Source of the DNA: Arthrobacter_H sp030452125 | Lineage (GTDB): Bacteria > Actinomycetota > Actinomycetes > Actinomycetales > Micrococcaceae | NCBI GenBank assembly: GCA_052379645.1 | Contig: JBQSYU010000008.1 | Strand: one strand, 5' to 3' | Length of the DNA stretch: 64,000 nucleotides | Shown: piece by piece, positions 8,011 to 16,339 of the stretch | How positions within the stretch are numbered: position 1 is the stretch's first letter | How the letters are laid out: every line of letters begins with the position of its first letter | Program-made: the position numbers and the translations under genes | The notes under the pieces: model-generated | Told to the model about the DNA's origin: nothing | Database searches by the model: none | Seen by the model: only the letters and a program-made list of their open reading frames with translations

Positions 8011-9051
8011 TCAGCTGCCGAGGTGGACGAGCATGATCCCGCCGAGGGCGATGCAGGAGACCAGGACGGTCGACGCCGCCGCCAGGATGAAGGGGCGGAT
8101 GCCCACCTGCACCAGGTTGCGGACCTTCACCCCGCAGCCGAGACCGAACATCGCCGCGGACAGCAAAGCGGTCTGGGCGAACTTGCCGGCTTCGAGCACC
8201 CCGCCGGGCAGGTCGACGGTGGAGCGCAACGCGATCATGGCCAGGAAGCCGATGATGAACAGCGGGACGATGGGCGGGCGCTTGCCGTCGGCAGCAGCGA
8301 TATTGCCGTTGCGGCGCTGGCGGATGCTCAACACGGCGACGACGGGGGCCAGCAGCAGGACCCGGGCGAGCTTGACGATGACGGCCACGGCGAGCGCACC
8401 ACCGCCGATGATGCCGCCGGCGGCGACGACCTGGGCGATCTCGTGGATGGAACCGCCGGCCCAGAGTCCGTTGATTTCCGGGCTGAGCCCGAGGATCTGC
8501 CCGAGCAGGGGGACCAGCGGGATCATCAGCGTGCCGAAGATGACCACCAGGGCGACGGCGGTCACGACATCCTCTTCCTCGGAGTCCGCGACCCCTTCGA
8601 CCCCGGCGACGGCTGCGGCGCCGCAGATGGAGAAGCCGCAGGCGATCAGCAGCACCTGCCCCGGACGCATCTTCATCAGCCGGCCCATCAGCAGGGTGCC
8701 GAAGATCCCGCCGGCGACGATGCAGACGATGACCACCAGCATCGGTGCGCCCAAGGAGACGATGTCGCCGATGACCAGCTGCAGGCCCAGGAAGACGATG
8801 CCCAACCGCAGGAGCTTCTTCGCGGCGAAGTTGATGCCCGGGGCGGTGCGCTCGGGCAGCCGCAGCAGGTTCGTGGTCGCGATACCCAGCACGATGGCGA
8901 TGATCAGGGCGCTAACCCCCGGCAACAAGTGGCTCAGCGTCATGGACAGGGCGGTGGCGACCGCGCACACCAGCAGGCCGGGGGCGAAGTGTTGCAGGAG
9001 ATGGCTGCCGCGGGTCGCGACGCCTGGACGTGTATCGGTATCGGTGCTCAT
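8011..9051 (-). CDS. YeiH/UPF0324 family putative sulfate exporter
   Basis: A 346-residue polytopic membrane protein with about 10 hydrophobic segments, of the conserved UPF0324 (YeiH, PF03601) family. Family blocks seen are LGIVFLGLQLVIGDI, ACGFSICGAAAVAGVEG and GLWAGGSIHEIAQVVAAG. Members are annotated as putative sulfate exporters, and evidence for the transported solute is thin. It is divergent from a LysR regulator that probably controls it. Confidence 0.88.
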   Translation of the reverse strand: MSTDTDTRPGVATRGSHLLQHFAPGLLVCAVATALSMTLSHLLPGVSALIIAIVLGIATTNLLRLPERTAPGINFAAKKLLRLGIVFLGLQLVIGDIVSLGAPMLVVIVCIVAGGIFGTLLMGRLMKMRPGQVLLIACGFSICGAAAVAGVEGVADSEEEDVVTAVALVVIFGTLMIPLVPLLGQILGLSPEINGLWAGGSIHEIAQVVAAGGIIGGGALAVAVIVKLARVLLLAPVVAVLSIRQRRNGNIAAADGKRPPIVPLFIIGFLAMIALRSTVDLPGGVLEAGKFAQTALLSAAMFGLGCGVKVRNLVQVGIRPFILAAASTVLVSCIALGGIMLVHLGS

Positions 9052-9109
9052 GAACTGAGGTTTTCACGCCGCGCCCACCGGCGGTAGCCATCGGTTCGGC
9101 ATGGGGTCA

Positions 9110-9115
9110 TATCAT
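9110..9115 (+). promoter_or_regulatory. -10 element of probable leaderless LysR mRNA
   Basis: TATCAT ends six bases before the ATG at 9122. No ribosome site precedes this ATG. No good -35 is visible, so activity may depend on a regulator. Confidence 0.4.
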
Positions 9116-9121
9116 GGGCGC

Positions 9122-10012
9122 ATGGGTTTGAACTGGCCGGATCTGCATGCACTCGAACTCCTGGTCGCCGTGGTGGATGAAGGCAGCGTCGGTGCCGGGG
9201 CGCGCAGCATGGGCATGGCGCAGTCCAATGCCAGCCGGTTGGTCTCCCGGCTCGAGGCCACGGCCGGGGCCCCGCTGCTGCAGCGCGGTCCCCGGGGCTC
9301 GGTTCCCACCGCCCGTGGGGTGGAATTGGCCGAAGCCTCCCGGACGCTGCTGGAGCAGTCCCGGCATTTCATGGGCGTGCTGGGGGCCCGGAAGGCCGCC
9401 GGACCGGTCGAATTGCGGGTCGGGGCCAGCCAGACCGTGGCGGAGAACCTGTTGCCGGCCTGGTTGGCCGAATTGCGCCGTCAGCTGCCCGAGGTACGAG
9501 TACAGCTCCAGGTCCTGAATTCGGCCCAGGTGATCTCCAAGGTCCAAGGCGGGACGCTGCAACTGGGGTTCGTGGAGACCCCTCATCTGCCGGTGGGGAT
9601 CAGTGCCGCGGTGGTCCAGGAGGACGAGTTGGCCGTCGTGGTGGGTCCCGAGCATCCGTGGGCGGAGCGGCACGGCGTCCTGGGATTGCAGGAGCTGGCC
9701 CGGACGCCGCTGGTGGTGCGTGAGCGCGGTTCGGGGACCAGGGAGGCGCTGGAGCAGCTCCTGGCCGGTCGGGCGGCAGCGGAGCCGGCGCAGGTGCTGC
9801 ACAGCAATGCCGCCGTGCGCCTGGCCGTGGCCTCCGGTGCGGGGCCGGCGGCACTCAGCGAACTCGCGCTCCGTGAGCAGTTGGCTTCCGGCTCGCTGCT
9901 GCGGGTTCCCCTCGAAGGAGAGACGCCCAAGCGCCCCCTGACCGCCGTGTGGATGGGGCCGCAGCGTTTGGCCGGCCCGATCGCGGAACTCGTGGCGATC
10001 GCCGCCGCCTAA
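9122..10012 (+). CDS. LysR family transcriptional regulator
   Basis: A 296-residue regulator: N-terminal winged helix (LNWPDLHALELLVAVVDEGS, then MGMAQSNASRLVSRLE) and a periplasmic-binding-like effector domain from about residue 85 (VELRVGASQTVAENLLPAWL). The ATG at 9122 matches the usual family start; the upstream ATG at 9101 is less likely. It is divergent from the YeiH-type exporter, a common pairing in which the LysR protein (CysB/YeiE-like position) senses a ligand and controls the exporter. The ligand is unknown. Confidence 0.88.
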   Translation: MGLNWPDLHALELLVAVVDEGSVGAGARSMGMAQSNASRLVSRLEATAGAPLLQRGPRGSVPTARGVELAEASRTLLEQSRHFMGVLGARKAAGPVELRVGASQTVAENLLPAWLAELRRQLPEVRVQLQVLNSAQVISKVQGGTLQLGFVETPHLPVGISAAVVQEDELAVVVGPEHPWAERHGVLGLQELARTPLVVRERGSGTREALEQLLAGRAAAEPAQVLHSNAAVRLAVASGAGPAALSELALREQLASGSLLRVPLEGETPKRPLTAVWMGPQRLAGPIAELVAIAAA

Positions 10013-10240
10013 AGGCCTGCGGGGCTTCCCGGCCCCGGAGTCCGTCCTGCTACGGTGAGCACGGGTGGACGGTGTCGTCCGGCCAGGTTGGCGGGCCCCG
10101 GACTCCCTGGCCTGCTCCGCTTTGGGGTCACCGACCCGCTCGCGTGGCGACCTGAATTGGGCGCCGCCGACAAGGCAGTCCGGTGCGGGCTTGTTCGTCA
10201 AAGGTGCGCTTCGCGGCGTACCGGAAGAGGTGAGCAACGC

Positions 10241-10696
10241 ATGGCAACGAATCCAGTGGTGGTGGGGGTCGACGGATCCGAGGACTCCAGGATCGCCTTG
10301 GAATGGGCGGTCGAATACGGTCGGCGCTACGAAGCCCCCGTCGAGGCGGTCGCGGTCTGGTCCGTCCCCTATTCCTTCGGCTACATGCCCCCGTATGCCG
10401 AAAGCCGCGCGGAGGTCAAGGAGAATGCGCGGAAGATGCTGGATGAAACCGTGCAGGAGACCGTCGGCGGTGACGCCGGGGTGATCCAGCGGATCGAACA
10501 CGGGCCCCCGGCGGAAGTGCTCGTCGCGGCCTCGGGATCGGCGCAGCTGCTGGTCCTGGGCACGCGGGGGCACGGTGCCTTCGCCGGGATGCTGCTGGGG
10601 TCCGTGAGCCAGCACTGCGTCGCCCATTCCAAATGCCCCTTCGTCGTCGTCCCGAACCCGGAGGGCAGGAGCAAGGGGAAAGCGAAGAAGAAATAG
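10241..10696 (+). CDS. Universal stress protein, UspA family
   Basis: A 151-residue single-domain USP. It begins PVVVGVDGSEDSRIALEWA and ends with the ATP-binding signature GTRGHGAFAGMLLGSVSQH (G-2x-G-9x-G-S) and CPFVVVP. It is therefore of the ATP-binding type. The C-terminus is a short lysine-rich tail (SKGKAKKK). The ATG at 10241 follows GGAAGAGGTGAGCAACGC; the long upstream frame is not coding. Acts in the cytoplasm in stress or dormancy responses, by family knowledge. Confidence 0.92.
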   Translation: MATNPVVVGVDGSEDSRIALEWAVEYGRRYEAPVEAVAVWSVPYSFGYMPPYAESRAEVKENARKMLDETVQETVGGDAGVIQRIEHGPPAEVLVAASGSAQLLVLGTRGHGAFAGMLLGSVSQHCVAHSKCPFVVVPNPEGRSKGKAKKK

Positions 10697-10796
10697 GCCG
10701 CGCGACCCCGGCTGGCGGAGGCCTGGCAGCGGGCCACGGAATCGTTCCGAGGCCCGCAGCATCAGGGGAGCGGACGGCGTCGTCCTGCGGCGTTGA

Positions 10797-11603
10797 TCAG
10801 GCCGATTTCAGGGTGTCGAGGACCCGCTGGGCCTCATCGGCGATGTGCTGCAGGGACTCCTGATCGGACTCCTCGCCCTGGATCTGGAGCTGTACCTGGA
10901 TCCCGTCGTCGAGCAACGAGACATTGGTTCCGGGGATCTTGGTGTCCTGGACGGTGGTGACGGTCTGGAGGGCCAGGGCCGACGGGGCGTCCGTCTTCAC
11001 CGTGGCCTCCTGCATCTTCATCGTGGTCTTGATGCCCATGACCTCGACGTCCATGTTCTTGCAGTCATCCAGCGCGTCGACCCCCTCGTCGAACTTGGCT
11101 TGGGTCTGAGCCGGGTCACCGGCGGACATGACGGTGAGGGTGAAGGTCTGCATCGGGTTGTCGGGATTGGGGTAGGTGCCGACCGCGATGTTGTTCTTCT
11201 TCAATTCCTCTTCGATGTCGATTCCCTGGGCGGAGTTGCACTTCTCGGGAGAGATCTTCATCCCCTCAACCATGGCTCCGGCCGCCCCGGCCTGGGCGCG
11301 CAGCGTTTCGCCCGACATGATCTGCACGCCGGTCTTCCCGTCGAAGTAGGCGGTCACCGCCTTCTTGAGTTGGGCATCGGAAAGGGCTGCATTGTTCCCG
11401 GCCCTGGAGCTGGCCTCCGGCGAGGCCGGTGCCGTGGAGGATCCTGCGTCGACGGTGCGGGCGGACGACGAGGCCTCGGCGGCACTGGACGAGGGCGAGG
11501 CGGCCGCGGGGGAGTCCTCCGAGGCGGAGCCCGAAGCGGAGCAGCCGGACAGGGCCAGGGCGGCGGCCAGCGGGAGGGTGAGATAAAGCGGTTTCCTGGA
11601 CAT
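10797..11603 (-). CDS. Exported lipoprotein of unknown function
   Basis: A 268-residue lipoprotein with lipobox LALSGC near residue 21, then a long Ser/Ala-rich linker (about 22-70) and a folded domain from about residue 75. Ribosome site CGGAGGAGCAC precedes the ATG. The domain has two cysteines (EKCNSAQGI and LDDCKNMDVEVMG), which might form a disulfide. I do not recognise a named family; similar orphan lipoproteins are common in Micrococcales. Monocistronic, converging on the stress protein gene. Confidence 0.75.
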   Translation of the reverse strand: MSRKPLYLTLPLAAALALSGCSASGSASEDSPAAASPSSSAAEASSSARTVDAGSSTAPASPEASSRAGNNAALSDAQLKKAVTAYFDGKTGVQIMSGETLRAQAGAAGAMVEGMKISPEKCNSAQGIDIEEELKKNNIAVGTYPNPDNPMQTFTLTVMSAGDPAQTQAKFDEGVDALDDCKNMDVEVMGIKTTMKMQEATVKTDAPSALALQTVTTVQDTKIPGTNVSLLDDGIQVQLQIQGEESDQESLQHIADEAQRVLDTLKSA

Positions 11604-11767
11604 GTGCTCCTCCGTCGGATGGGTGCAAGTGATGGGAAGAAGCCTTGAAATCGTGATCGGCCCCCAGATCGATGGGCAACGGAATCCGTGCCGCTTGGAT
11701 TAACCTATCCGATGGATGACAACGGGGCGAAACACGTCCCCGGAGCATGGCGCAAAGTTCCGACACG

Positions 11768-11796
11768 AAAAAGGTCCCCGGCCGAAGCCGGGGACC
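11768..11796 (-). terminator. Intrinsic terminator of the tRNA-Arg gene
   Basis: On the minus strand a perfect 10-base-pair stem (GGTCCCCGGC with its complement) and a four-base loop is followed at once by TTTTT (11772-11768). It lies 25 bases after the tRNA 3' end. Confidence 0.9.
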
Positions 11797-11820
11797 TGAT
11801 CTTGGGTGCCCAGATGAATG

Positions 11821-11893
11821 TGCCCTCGAAAGGATTCGAACCTTCGACCTTCTGCTCCGGAGGCAGACGCTCTATCCCCTGAGCTACGAGGGC
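11821..11893 (-). tRNA. tRNA-Arg (anticodon CCG)
   Basis: Cloverleaf on the minus strand: acceptor GCCCTCG pairs with CGAGGGC, D-arm GCTCAGGGGATAGAGC, anticodon stem TCTGC/GCAGA with loop CTCCGGA (anticodon CCG, reads CGG), and T-arm GAAGGTTCGAATCCTTT. Discriminator A; CCA is not encoded. 73 bases. Confidence 0.95.
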
Positions 11894-11979
11894 GTGCCGC
11901 AGATTGCTGCGCGGCGGGGAACCTCAAAGAGCTTAGCAGGAACCGGAGCCCCCCGTGCAACCCGGAGCGTCCGGAGGGC

Positions 11980-12579
11980 CTAGTTAGGATTCTCCGGGCG
12001 CCGGGCCACCCGCGACGCCGTCCAGGCGCCGGCCATCAGGATCCCGGCCGAGACGATGCCGGCGACGGCTCCCAGGGTTCCGGCGGCCGGGGCGGCCCAC
12101 CAGGAGAGCAGGAGTACGACGAGGCTGAGTAGTTGGGCGGCCAGCTGCGGCGCCGCCGCGGCCCGAGCTGCTTCGAGGAGCGCCTGCCGGGTGAAGCGGG
12201 CCGAGCGGGGAGCCAGTGCGGACAGGGCCAGCAGCACGTAGATGCCATGGGCGGCCAGCACATACAACGGCAACGTCCACCAACCCACCGTGCTGACCTG
12301 CAGATAGGCGGCCCCCAACAGCAGCAAGGCGATCAGGGCCGTGACGTGCTGGGGCCAGCGCAGGATCAACGCCGCGACGGCCACCGCGACGGCCACCCCG
12401 GAGCCCAGTGACACCGGGTCCCGCCCCTGGGCATTGAGCACCGCGGCGGGCAGGCAGCCGGCCAGGAGCAGTCCGGCCGCAATGAGGGCCAGCAGCGAGG
12501 CCGGGTACGTCCCCAGGGCCAACGGTTCCAGTGACGCGGGCCGGCGCTCGGGGCGGGGCCGGCGCAACAACGCGTTCAT
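11980..12579 (-). CDS. Integral membrane protein at the end of the MoxR/DUF58 cluster
   Basis: A 199-residue protein with about five or six hydrophobic segments (LALIAAGLLLAGCLPAAVL, VAVAVAVAALILRW, VTALIALLLLGAAYL, LLSLVVLLLSWWAAPA, VAGIVSAGILMAGAW) and a basic N-terminal tail. Its ATG overlaps the stop of the DUF58 gene (ATGA), so it belongs to the same translated unit. No named family recognised. It probably assists the membrane assembly served by the MoxR ATPase, an inference from position only. Confidence 0.75.
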   Translation of the reverse strand: MNALLRRPRPERRPASLEPLALGTYPASLLALIAAGLLLAGCLPAAVLNAQGRDPVSLGSGVAVAVAVAALILRWPQHVTALIALLLLGAAYLQVSTVGWWTLPLYVLAAHGIYVLLALSALAPRSARFTRQALLEAARAAAAPQLAAQLLSLVVLLLSWWAAPAAGTLGAVAGIVSAGILMAGAWTASRVARRPENPN

Positions 12580-13961
12580 CGGCCACCGCCGGGCAGGGAG
12601 TTGGCGCGTGACCGGGCCAATCCCCAGCGTTCCACGGATTCACGCAGGACCGTCGCCGGGAGCACCTCGATGCCTTCGGCGGCCAGCTCGGCCCGCACCG
12701 CGCCACGGGTGGCCATGAGCAGGGTCAGGGCCTGTGCTTCGGAAAACGGGAGATCGGTGGCATCGGGGTCGGGCAGGGTGTCGACCACGGCGACGACGTG
12801 TCCGGCCCGGGCCCAGCGTGCCGGGATGGAAGCGACGTCGTGGTCCAGCAGCGGGGAGAAGAAATAGACCAGTGTCCCGGGCGCCGGTGTCGGGAGCCGG
12901 CTGGGGAGGATGCTGCTGGAGGAGACCGCCAGCGCCGCGAATCGCCGACGCAGCAGTTCCAGCTGGCGGTGTCCACCGGCGGGACGGACCGGGGAGGAGA
13001 ATCCGACGGCGTCCAGCATCCCGACCCGATCACCGCGAGCCAGATAGGCCGCAGCCAGGGAACCGGCGGCGCTGCGCGTGAGCTGGAGGCTGGTGACCAT
13101 GCGCAGGGCATCCAACGAAGGGTCGATCCAGGCGGCGACCCGGGCCGGGAAATCAACGCGGGCATCGATGGCCAGGGTGACCCCGGCATCGGCCGGTGCC
13201 AGATAGCGGCGGACCAGCGGCATGCCCGAGGCCTCCGTGTTGCGGGCCGTGGCCCGCCAGTCGATATGCCGGCGGTCATCTCCGGGCCTGAGCGGCCCCA
13301 CGTCCCGTAATTCGGTTCCCCCACCACGGAGCCTGGCGTGGTGGCTCCCTGCATGGGCCCGCAGCGCCGAGGGGGTGGGCAGGCGCCGCACCGGATCGGG
13401 GGAGGGCTGGAGCATGGCGGTGAGTTTGCCGGTCTGCGACTCGTGGCGACAGATGCCCAGATCGGGGCTGAAGGCGGACACCCGGTAGGCCAACAGATCA
13501 CGTCGTCCGCCCCGGGGGACCCGGATCCCCAAGCCGGGTGTTTCCGCCGTCGTGGCGATCAGCGCCGATTCCCTTCCTCCCGGGGCCACCGCCCGCACCA
13601 CCATCAGGGCGGGGACGGTCCGGGGGTCGGGGCCCGCGTCGCGGAACAGGATCCGCCGTCGGGTCCCGCCAGTGACCTGGGCGTGGACGGACCGATCGAA
13701 CTCCAGCGTCGGGACATGCCGGTTGCCGAACCGGCGCGGGGTCGACACGGCGATCAGGGCGAAGAGGGCCCCCAGGACCGCGACATCGGGGCGGCGGGCG
13801 ATGGCGGCCCCGACGCCGAAGAGCAGGGCCAGTAGTACGGCCACCCCCCATTGCGGGGATCTGGCGGCAGGACCCGCCACCGCAGGTTGCCGGCGGGCGT
13901 CCACCAACCGGGATACGGGGGGTTCGGTCGTCGTCGGCTGGGAGCCGGAGCCGGGGCTCAC
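12576..13961 (-). CDS. DUF58 domain-containing protein
   Basis: A 461-residue protein with an N-terminal pair of membrane segments (WGVAVLLALLFGVGAAIARRP, VAVLGALFALIAVSTP). The DUF58 core reads ELRDVGPLRPGDDRRHIDWRATARN, and a von Willebrand A-like C-terminal half follows (GVTLAIDARVDF). The family works with MoxR ATPases, probably as a substrate or adaptor. GTG at 13961 overlaps the MoxR stop (GTGA). A longer open frame reaches 15221, but it runs antisense-like through moxR and is not coding. Confidence 0.85.
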   Translation of the reverse strand: MSPGSGSQPTTTEPPVSRLVDARRQPAVAGPAARSPQWGVAVLLALLFGVGAAIARRPDVAVLGALFALIAVSTPRRFGNRHVPTLEFDRSVHAQVTGGTRRRILFRDAGPDPRTVPALMVVRAVAPGGRESALIATTAETPGLGIRVPRGGRRDLLAYRVSAFSPDLGICRHESQTGKLTAMLQPSPDPVRRLPTPSALRAHAGSHHARLRGGGTELRDVGPLRPGDDRRHIDWRATARNTEASGMPLVRRYLAPADAGVTLAIDARVDFPARVAAWIDPSLDALRMVTSLQLTRSAAGSLAAAYLARGDRVGMLDAVGFSSPVRPAGGHRQLELLRRRFAALAVSSSSILPSRLPTPAPGTLVYFFSPLLDHDVASIPARWARAGHVVAVVDTLPDPDATDLPFSEAQALTLLMATRGAVRAELAAEGIEVLPATVLRESVERWGLARSRANSLPGGGR

Positions 13962-14962
13962 GGTGCGGTGGCCGGGACCTCGACGGACCCGGTGATTTCG
14001 TCGATGAGCCCCACGGGATCCGCTCCCCGGGCCCAGGCCGCCGGGGAAAGCACCAGCCGGTGGGCCAGGACCGGGACGGCCACCTCCTTGAGGTCCTCGG
14101 GAACCACATAGGCCCGCCCGTCCAGTGCCGCCATGGCCCGAGCCATCAGCACCAGGGCCTGGGAGCCACGCGGCGAGGCACCGACCTGGACCTCGTCCAA
14201 CCCTCGGCTGGCCGCGGTCAGACGCACCGCGTAGGCCACGATATCCGCCGAGACAGGAACCCGGGCCAGGTCCTCCTGCAGGGTGCGCAGGGCAAGAGGG
14301 TCGAGCACCGCCTCCAGGACCGGTTCCACCAGGCCACGTTCCAACCGCTTCGCCACGATGTCGGCTTCGGCTCCCGCCGTGGGATACCCCAGGGCCAACC
14401 GGACCAGGAAGCGGTCCAGCTGGGCCTCGGGCAGCGGATAGGTGCCTTCGAATTCCACCGGGTTGGACGTGGCGAAGACATGGAAGGGCACGGGCAGACG
14501 GTGGGTGGAGCCTTCGATGGAGACCTGCCCCTCGGCCATGGCCTCCAGCAGGGCGGATTGGGTCTTGGGGGAGGTGCGGTTGATCTCGTCGGCCAGCAGC
14601 AGGCCGGTGAAGACGGGACCGGGCTGGAAGTCGAAACTGCGCTCGACGGGATCGAAGATCGAGGAGCCGGTGACGTCCGAGGGCAGCAGGTCGGGAGTGC
14701 ACTGCAACCTGCGGAAACCCAGCCCGAGTGTCTGGGCCAGGGACCGGGCCACCAGCGTCTTGCCCAGTCCGGGCATGTCCTCGAACAGGACGTGGCCTCC
14801 GGCCAGGACGGCGGCCAGGGCCAGTCGCAACGGGGCGCGGGTGCCGATCACCGCTCGCCCGACCCCTTCCAGGACCGCGGTGCCCGCGGCGGCGATGCGC
14901 GCGGTGGTTTCTTCGGCGGCGGGGCCATCGAACTGCTGGGGGCCTGATGCGGGATCGCTCAT
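13958..14962 (-). CDS. MoxR family AAA+ ATPase
   Basis: A 334-residue AAA+ ATPase. Walker A is EDMPGLGKT (about 61-69), Walker B LLLADEINR, sensor 1 ATSNPVEFEGTYPLPEAQ, arginine-finger region LDRFL, and sensor 2 SPRGSQALVLMARAMA. MoxR proteins act as chaperones that assemble or activate protein complexes with DUF58 and VWA partners. It is central in a five-gene overlapping operon here: DUF4129, short membrane protein, MoxR, DUF58, membrane protein. No transglutaminase gene is present, unlike in many related clusters. Confidence 0.9.
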   Translation of the reverse strand: MSDPASGPQQFDGPAAEETTARIAAAGTAVLEGVGRAVIGTRAPLRLALAAVLAGGHVLFEDMPGLGKTLVARSLAQTLGLGFRRLQCTPDLLPSDVTGSSIFDPVERSFDFQPGPVFTGLLLADEINRTSPKTQSALLEAMAEGQVSIEGSTHRLPVPFHVFATSNPVEFEGTYPLPEAQLDRFLVRLALGYPTAGAEADIVAKRLERGLVEPVLEAVLDPLALRTLQEDLARVPVSADIVAYAVRLTAASRGLDEVQVGASPRGSQALVLMARAMAALDGRAYVVPEDLKEVAVPVLAHRLVLSPAAWARGADPVGLIDEITGSVEVPATAP

Positions 14963-15456
14963 GAGCGGCCTTTCGTCGTGAGGGCGGACAGTGGGGGGGC
15001 CTGGGAGAACCAGAGGTCGACTTCGTGGGCGGCGGCGGTGGCCTGCCGGGACGTGAGGTCGCGGCCGGCCTGCAGTTCACGGTGCGCCACGACGGTGGCA
15101 GGGCCCACGGCTTCGGGGTCCCCGGCGAACCGGACCGCCGTCCCCACCGCGTGCTCCAGGCCCCGGGCCGCCGGGGAATGCCTGCTGAGGCGTTTGGAAA
15201 GCAGGGCGAAGGACAGGGCACGGAAGCCCTGGTTGCCGTTGGCCGGGCGTCCGGGATCCAGCGGGATCCGGGTGGAGAACGTCAGCAGCGGAAGGATGGT
15301 GAACAGATAGCCCACACAGACACCCAGCGCGGTGAACACCGCGGTATGGCCGGCATCGATGCGGGTGTAGAGGCAGAAGCCCAGAGCGATGACGCCGAAG
15401 GAGAGCGGGCCGATCCACACCGTCCTTCCGCGCTGGCCCGCAGCCGGCCGCTTCAT
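14959..15456 (-). CDS. Two-segment membrane protein in the MoxR cluster
   Basis: A 165-residue protein with two adjacent transmembrane segments (WIGPLSFGVIALGFCLYTR and TAVFTALGVCVGYLFTILPLL) and a cytoplasmic C-terminal half. The ATG at 15456 overlaps the DUF4129 stop (ATGA), and its own stop overlaps the MoxR start. The longer frame to 15570 overlaps the upstream gene and is rejected. No named family recognised; operon position suggests a role in the MoxR/DUF58 complex. Confidence 0.75.
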   Translation of the reverse strand: MKRPAAGQRGRTVWIGPLSFGVIALGFCLYTRIDAGHTAVFTALGVCVGYLFTILPLLTFSTRIPLDPGRPANGNQGFRALSFALLSKRLSRHSPAARGLEHAVGTAVRFAGDPEAVGPATVVAHRELQAGRDLTSRQATAAAHEVDLWFSQAPPLSALTTKGRS

Positions 15457-16223
15457 GCGTCCACGCTGGCGGGTCGGGATGGTCGGCGTTTCCCGGCCGC
15501 GGCGACTTCCTCGGCCAGCACGGTGAAATCGGCGCCGGCGCGGCGGCCCTGGGCGAGGTCGGGTTCCCAACCAGGGGTACCGGCGTCGTATCTGGCCCGC
15601 TCATACAGGGCCAATAGCCGGGCCAAGGGGGCGCGGGAGACCCCGAAAGCCGCCAACATGGCCCCGGCGTGTTCGGTGGGGGTCTGGGATCCCCGGCGTT
15701 CCTGCCCGGCCGAAGCAGCCAGCTGTTCGAGCTCGACCCAGGAGGCAATGAGGCGCGAATGGATCTGACCCGCGGTGGCCCCGTCGAGCGAGGCCCCTGC
15801 GTGGGTGAGGCTCTGGGCCACTTCGGCCCGCAAGGCGGCCTCGCGGGCGATGAGGTCGGCGGGGGCGGTTTCGGGGTCCACGTCGGCCCGGTCCTTGCGG
15901 CGCAGCGAGAGCACCAGGACGACCAGGAGCAGGAGGGTCGCGGCGAACAGGGTGGCGGCGATGGTCTGGCCGATCGTGGAGATGGTCTGCTCGTCCGGGC
16001 GGTTCTGCGGGGCGACGGTCCCTTCGATGGGACCCTCGAGTTCCGGTTCCGCGCTCGGGGGTGCGTCCCCCTTCAGCGCCCCGTTCTGCTGGGGGATCCC
16101 CGGGGGGCTGTCGTGGCTCAGGGTGGGCAGGGCCGAGGCCCCGAAGACCACCAGCAGGGCCCCGAGGAAGACCACCATGAAGGCCATGGTGGGCCGCGGC
16201 ATCCGCCTTGTGGTTCGTCCCAT
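15453..16223 (-). CDS. DUF4129 domain-containing membrane protein
   Basis: A 256-residue protein: N-terminal signal anchor (MAFMVVFLGALLVVFGASALP), an extracellular Pro/Glu-rich stretch, a second membrane segment (IAATLFAATLLLLVVLVLSL), then a cytoplasmic DUF4129 domain (about 150-240) with SRLIASWVELEQLAASAG and TPTEHAGAMLAAFG. DUF4129 is often fused to transglutaminase-like proteins; here it stands alone. First gene of the overlapping MoxR operon. Ribosome site AGGGGAACGAA precedes the ATG. Confidence 0.85.
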   Translation of the reverse strand: MGRTTRRMPRPTMAFMVVFLGALLVVFGASALPTLSHDSPPGIPQQNGALKGDAPPSAEPELEGPIEGTVAPQNRPDEQTISTIGQTIAATLFAATLLLLVVLVLSLRRKDRADVDPETAPADLIAREAALRAEVAQSLTHAGASLDGATAGQIHSRLIASWVELEQLAASAGQERRGSQTPTEHAGAMLAAFGVSRAPLARLLALYERARYDAGTPGWEPDLAQGRRAGADFTVLAEEVAAAGKRRPSRPASVDA

Positions 16224-16327
16224 TTCGTTCCCCTGGTCGTCGCTGACCTGTTGGTGGGTGAATCTACCAGCAGCAGCGCTCCGGGCGCAGTGGGGTCATC
16301 GAGTCGGAAGCGGGCCTGCCGGGCCGT

Positions 16328-16333
16328 TATCCT
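16328..16333 (+). promoter_or_regulatory. -10 element close to the argS start
   Basis: TATCCT ends six bases before the GTG start at 16340. This spacing would give a leaderless argS message. No convincing -35 was found. Confidence 0.4.
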
Positions 16334-16339
16334 TGGGGG

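Noticed and set aside
9107..10762. 551-codon minus frame opposite LysR and the stress protein
   Set aside because: Low-complexity Arg/Gly/Pro/Gln composition typical of a shadow; both plus-strand genes are clear.
13964..15221. Upstream extension of the DUF58 reading frame through moxR
   Set aside because: The part before the GTG at 13961 lies in another frame of moxR and reads as Pro/Gly/Arg filler.
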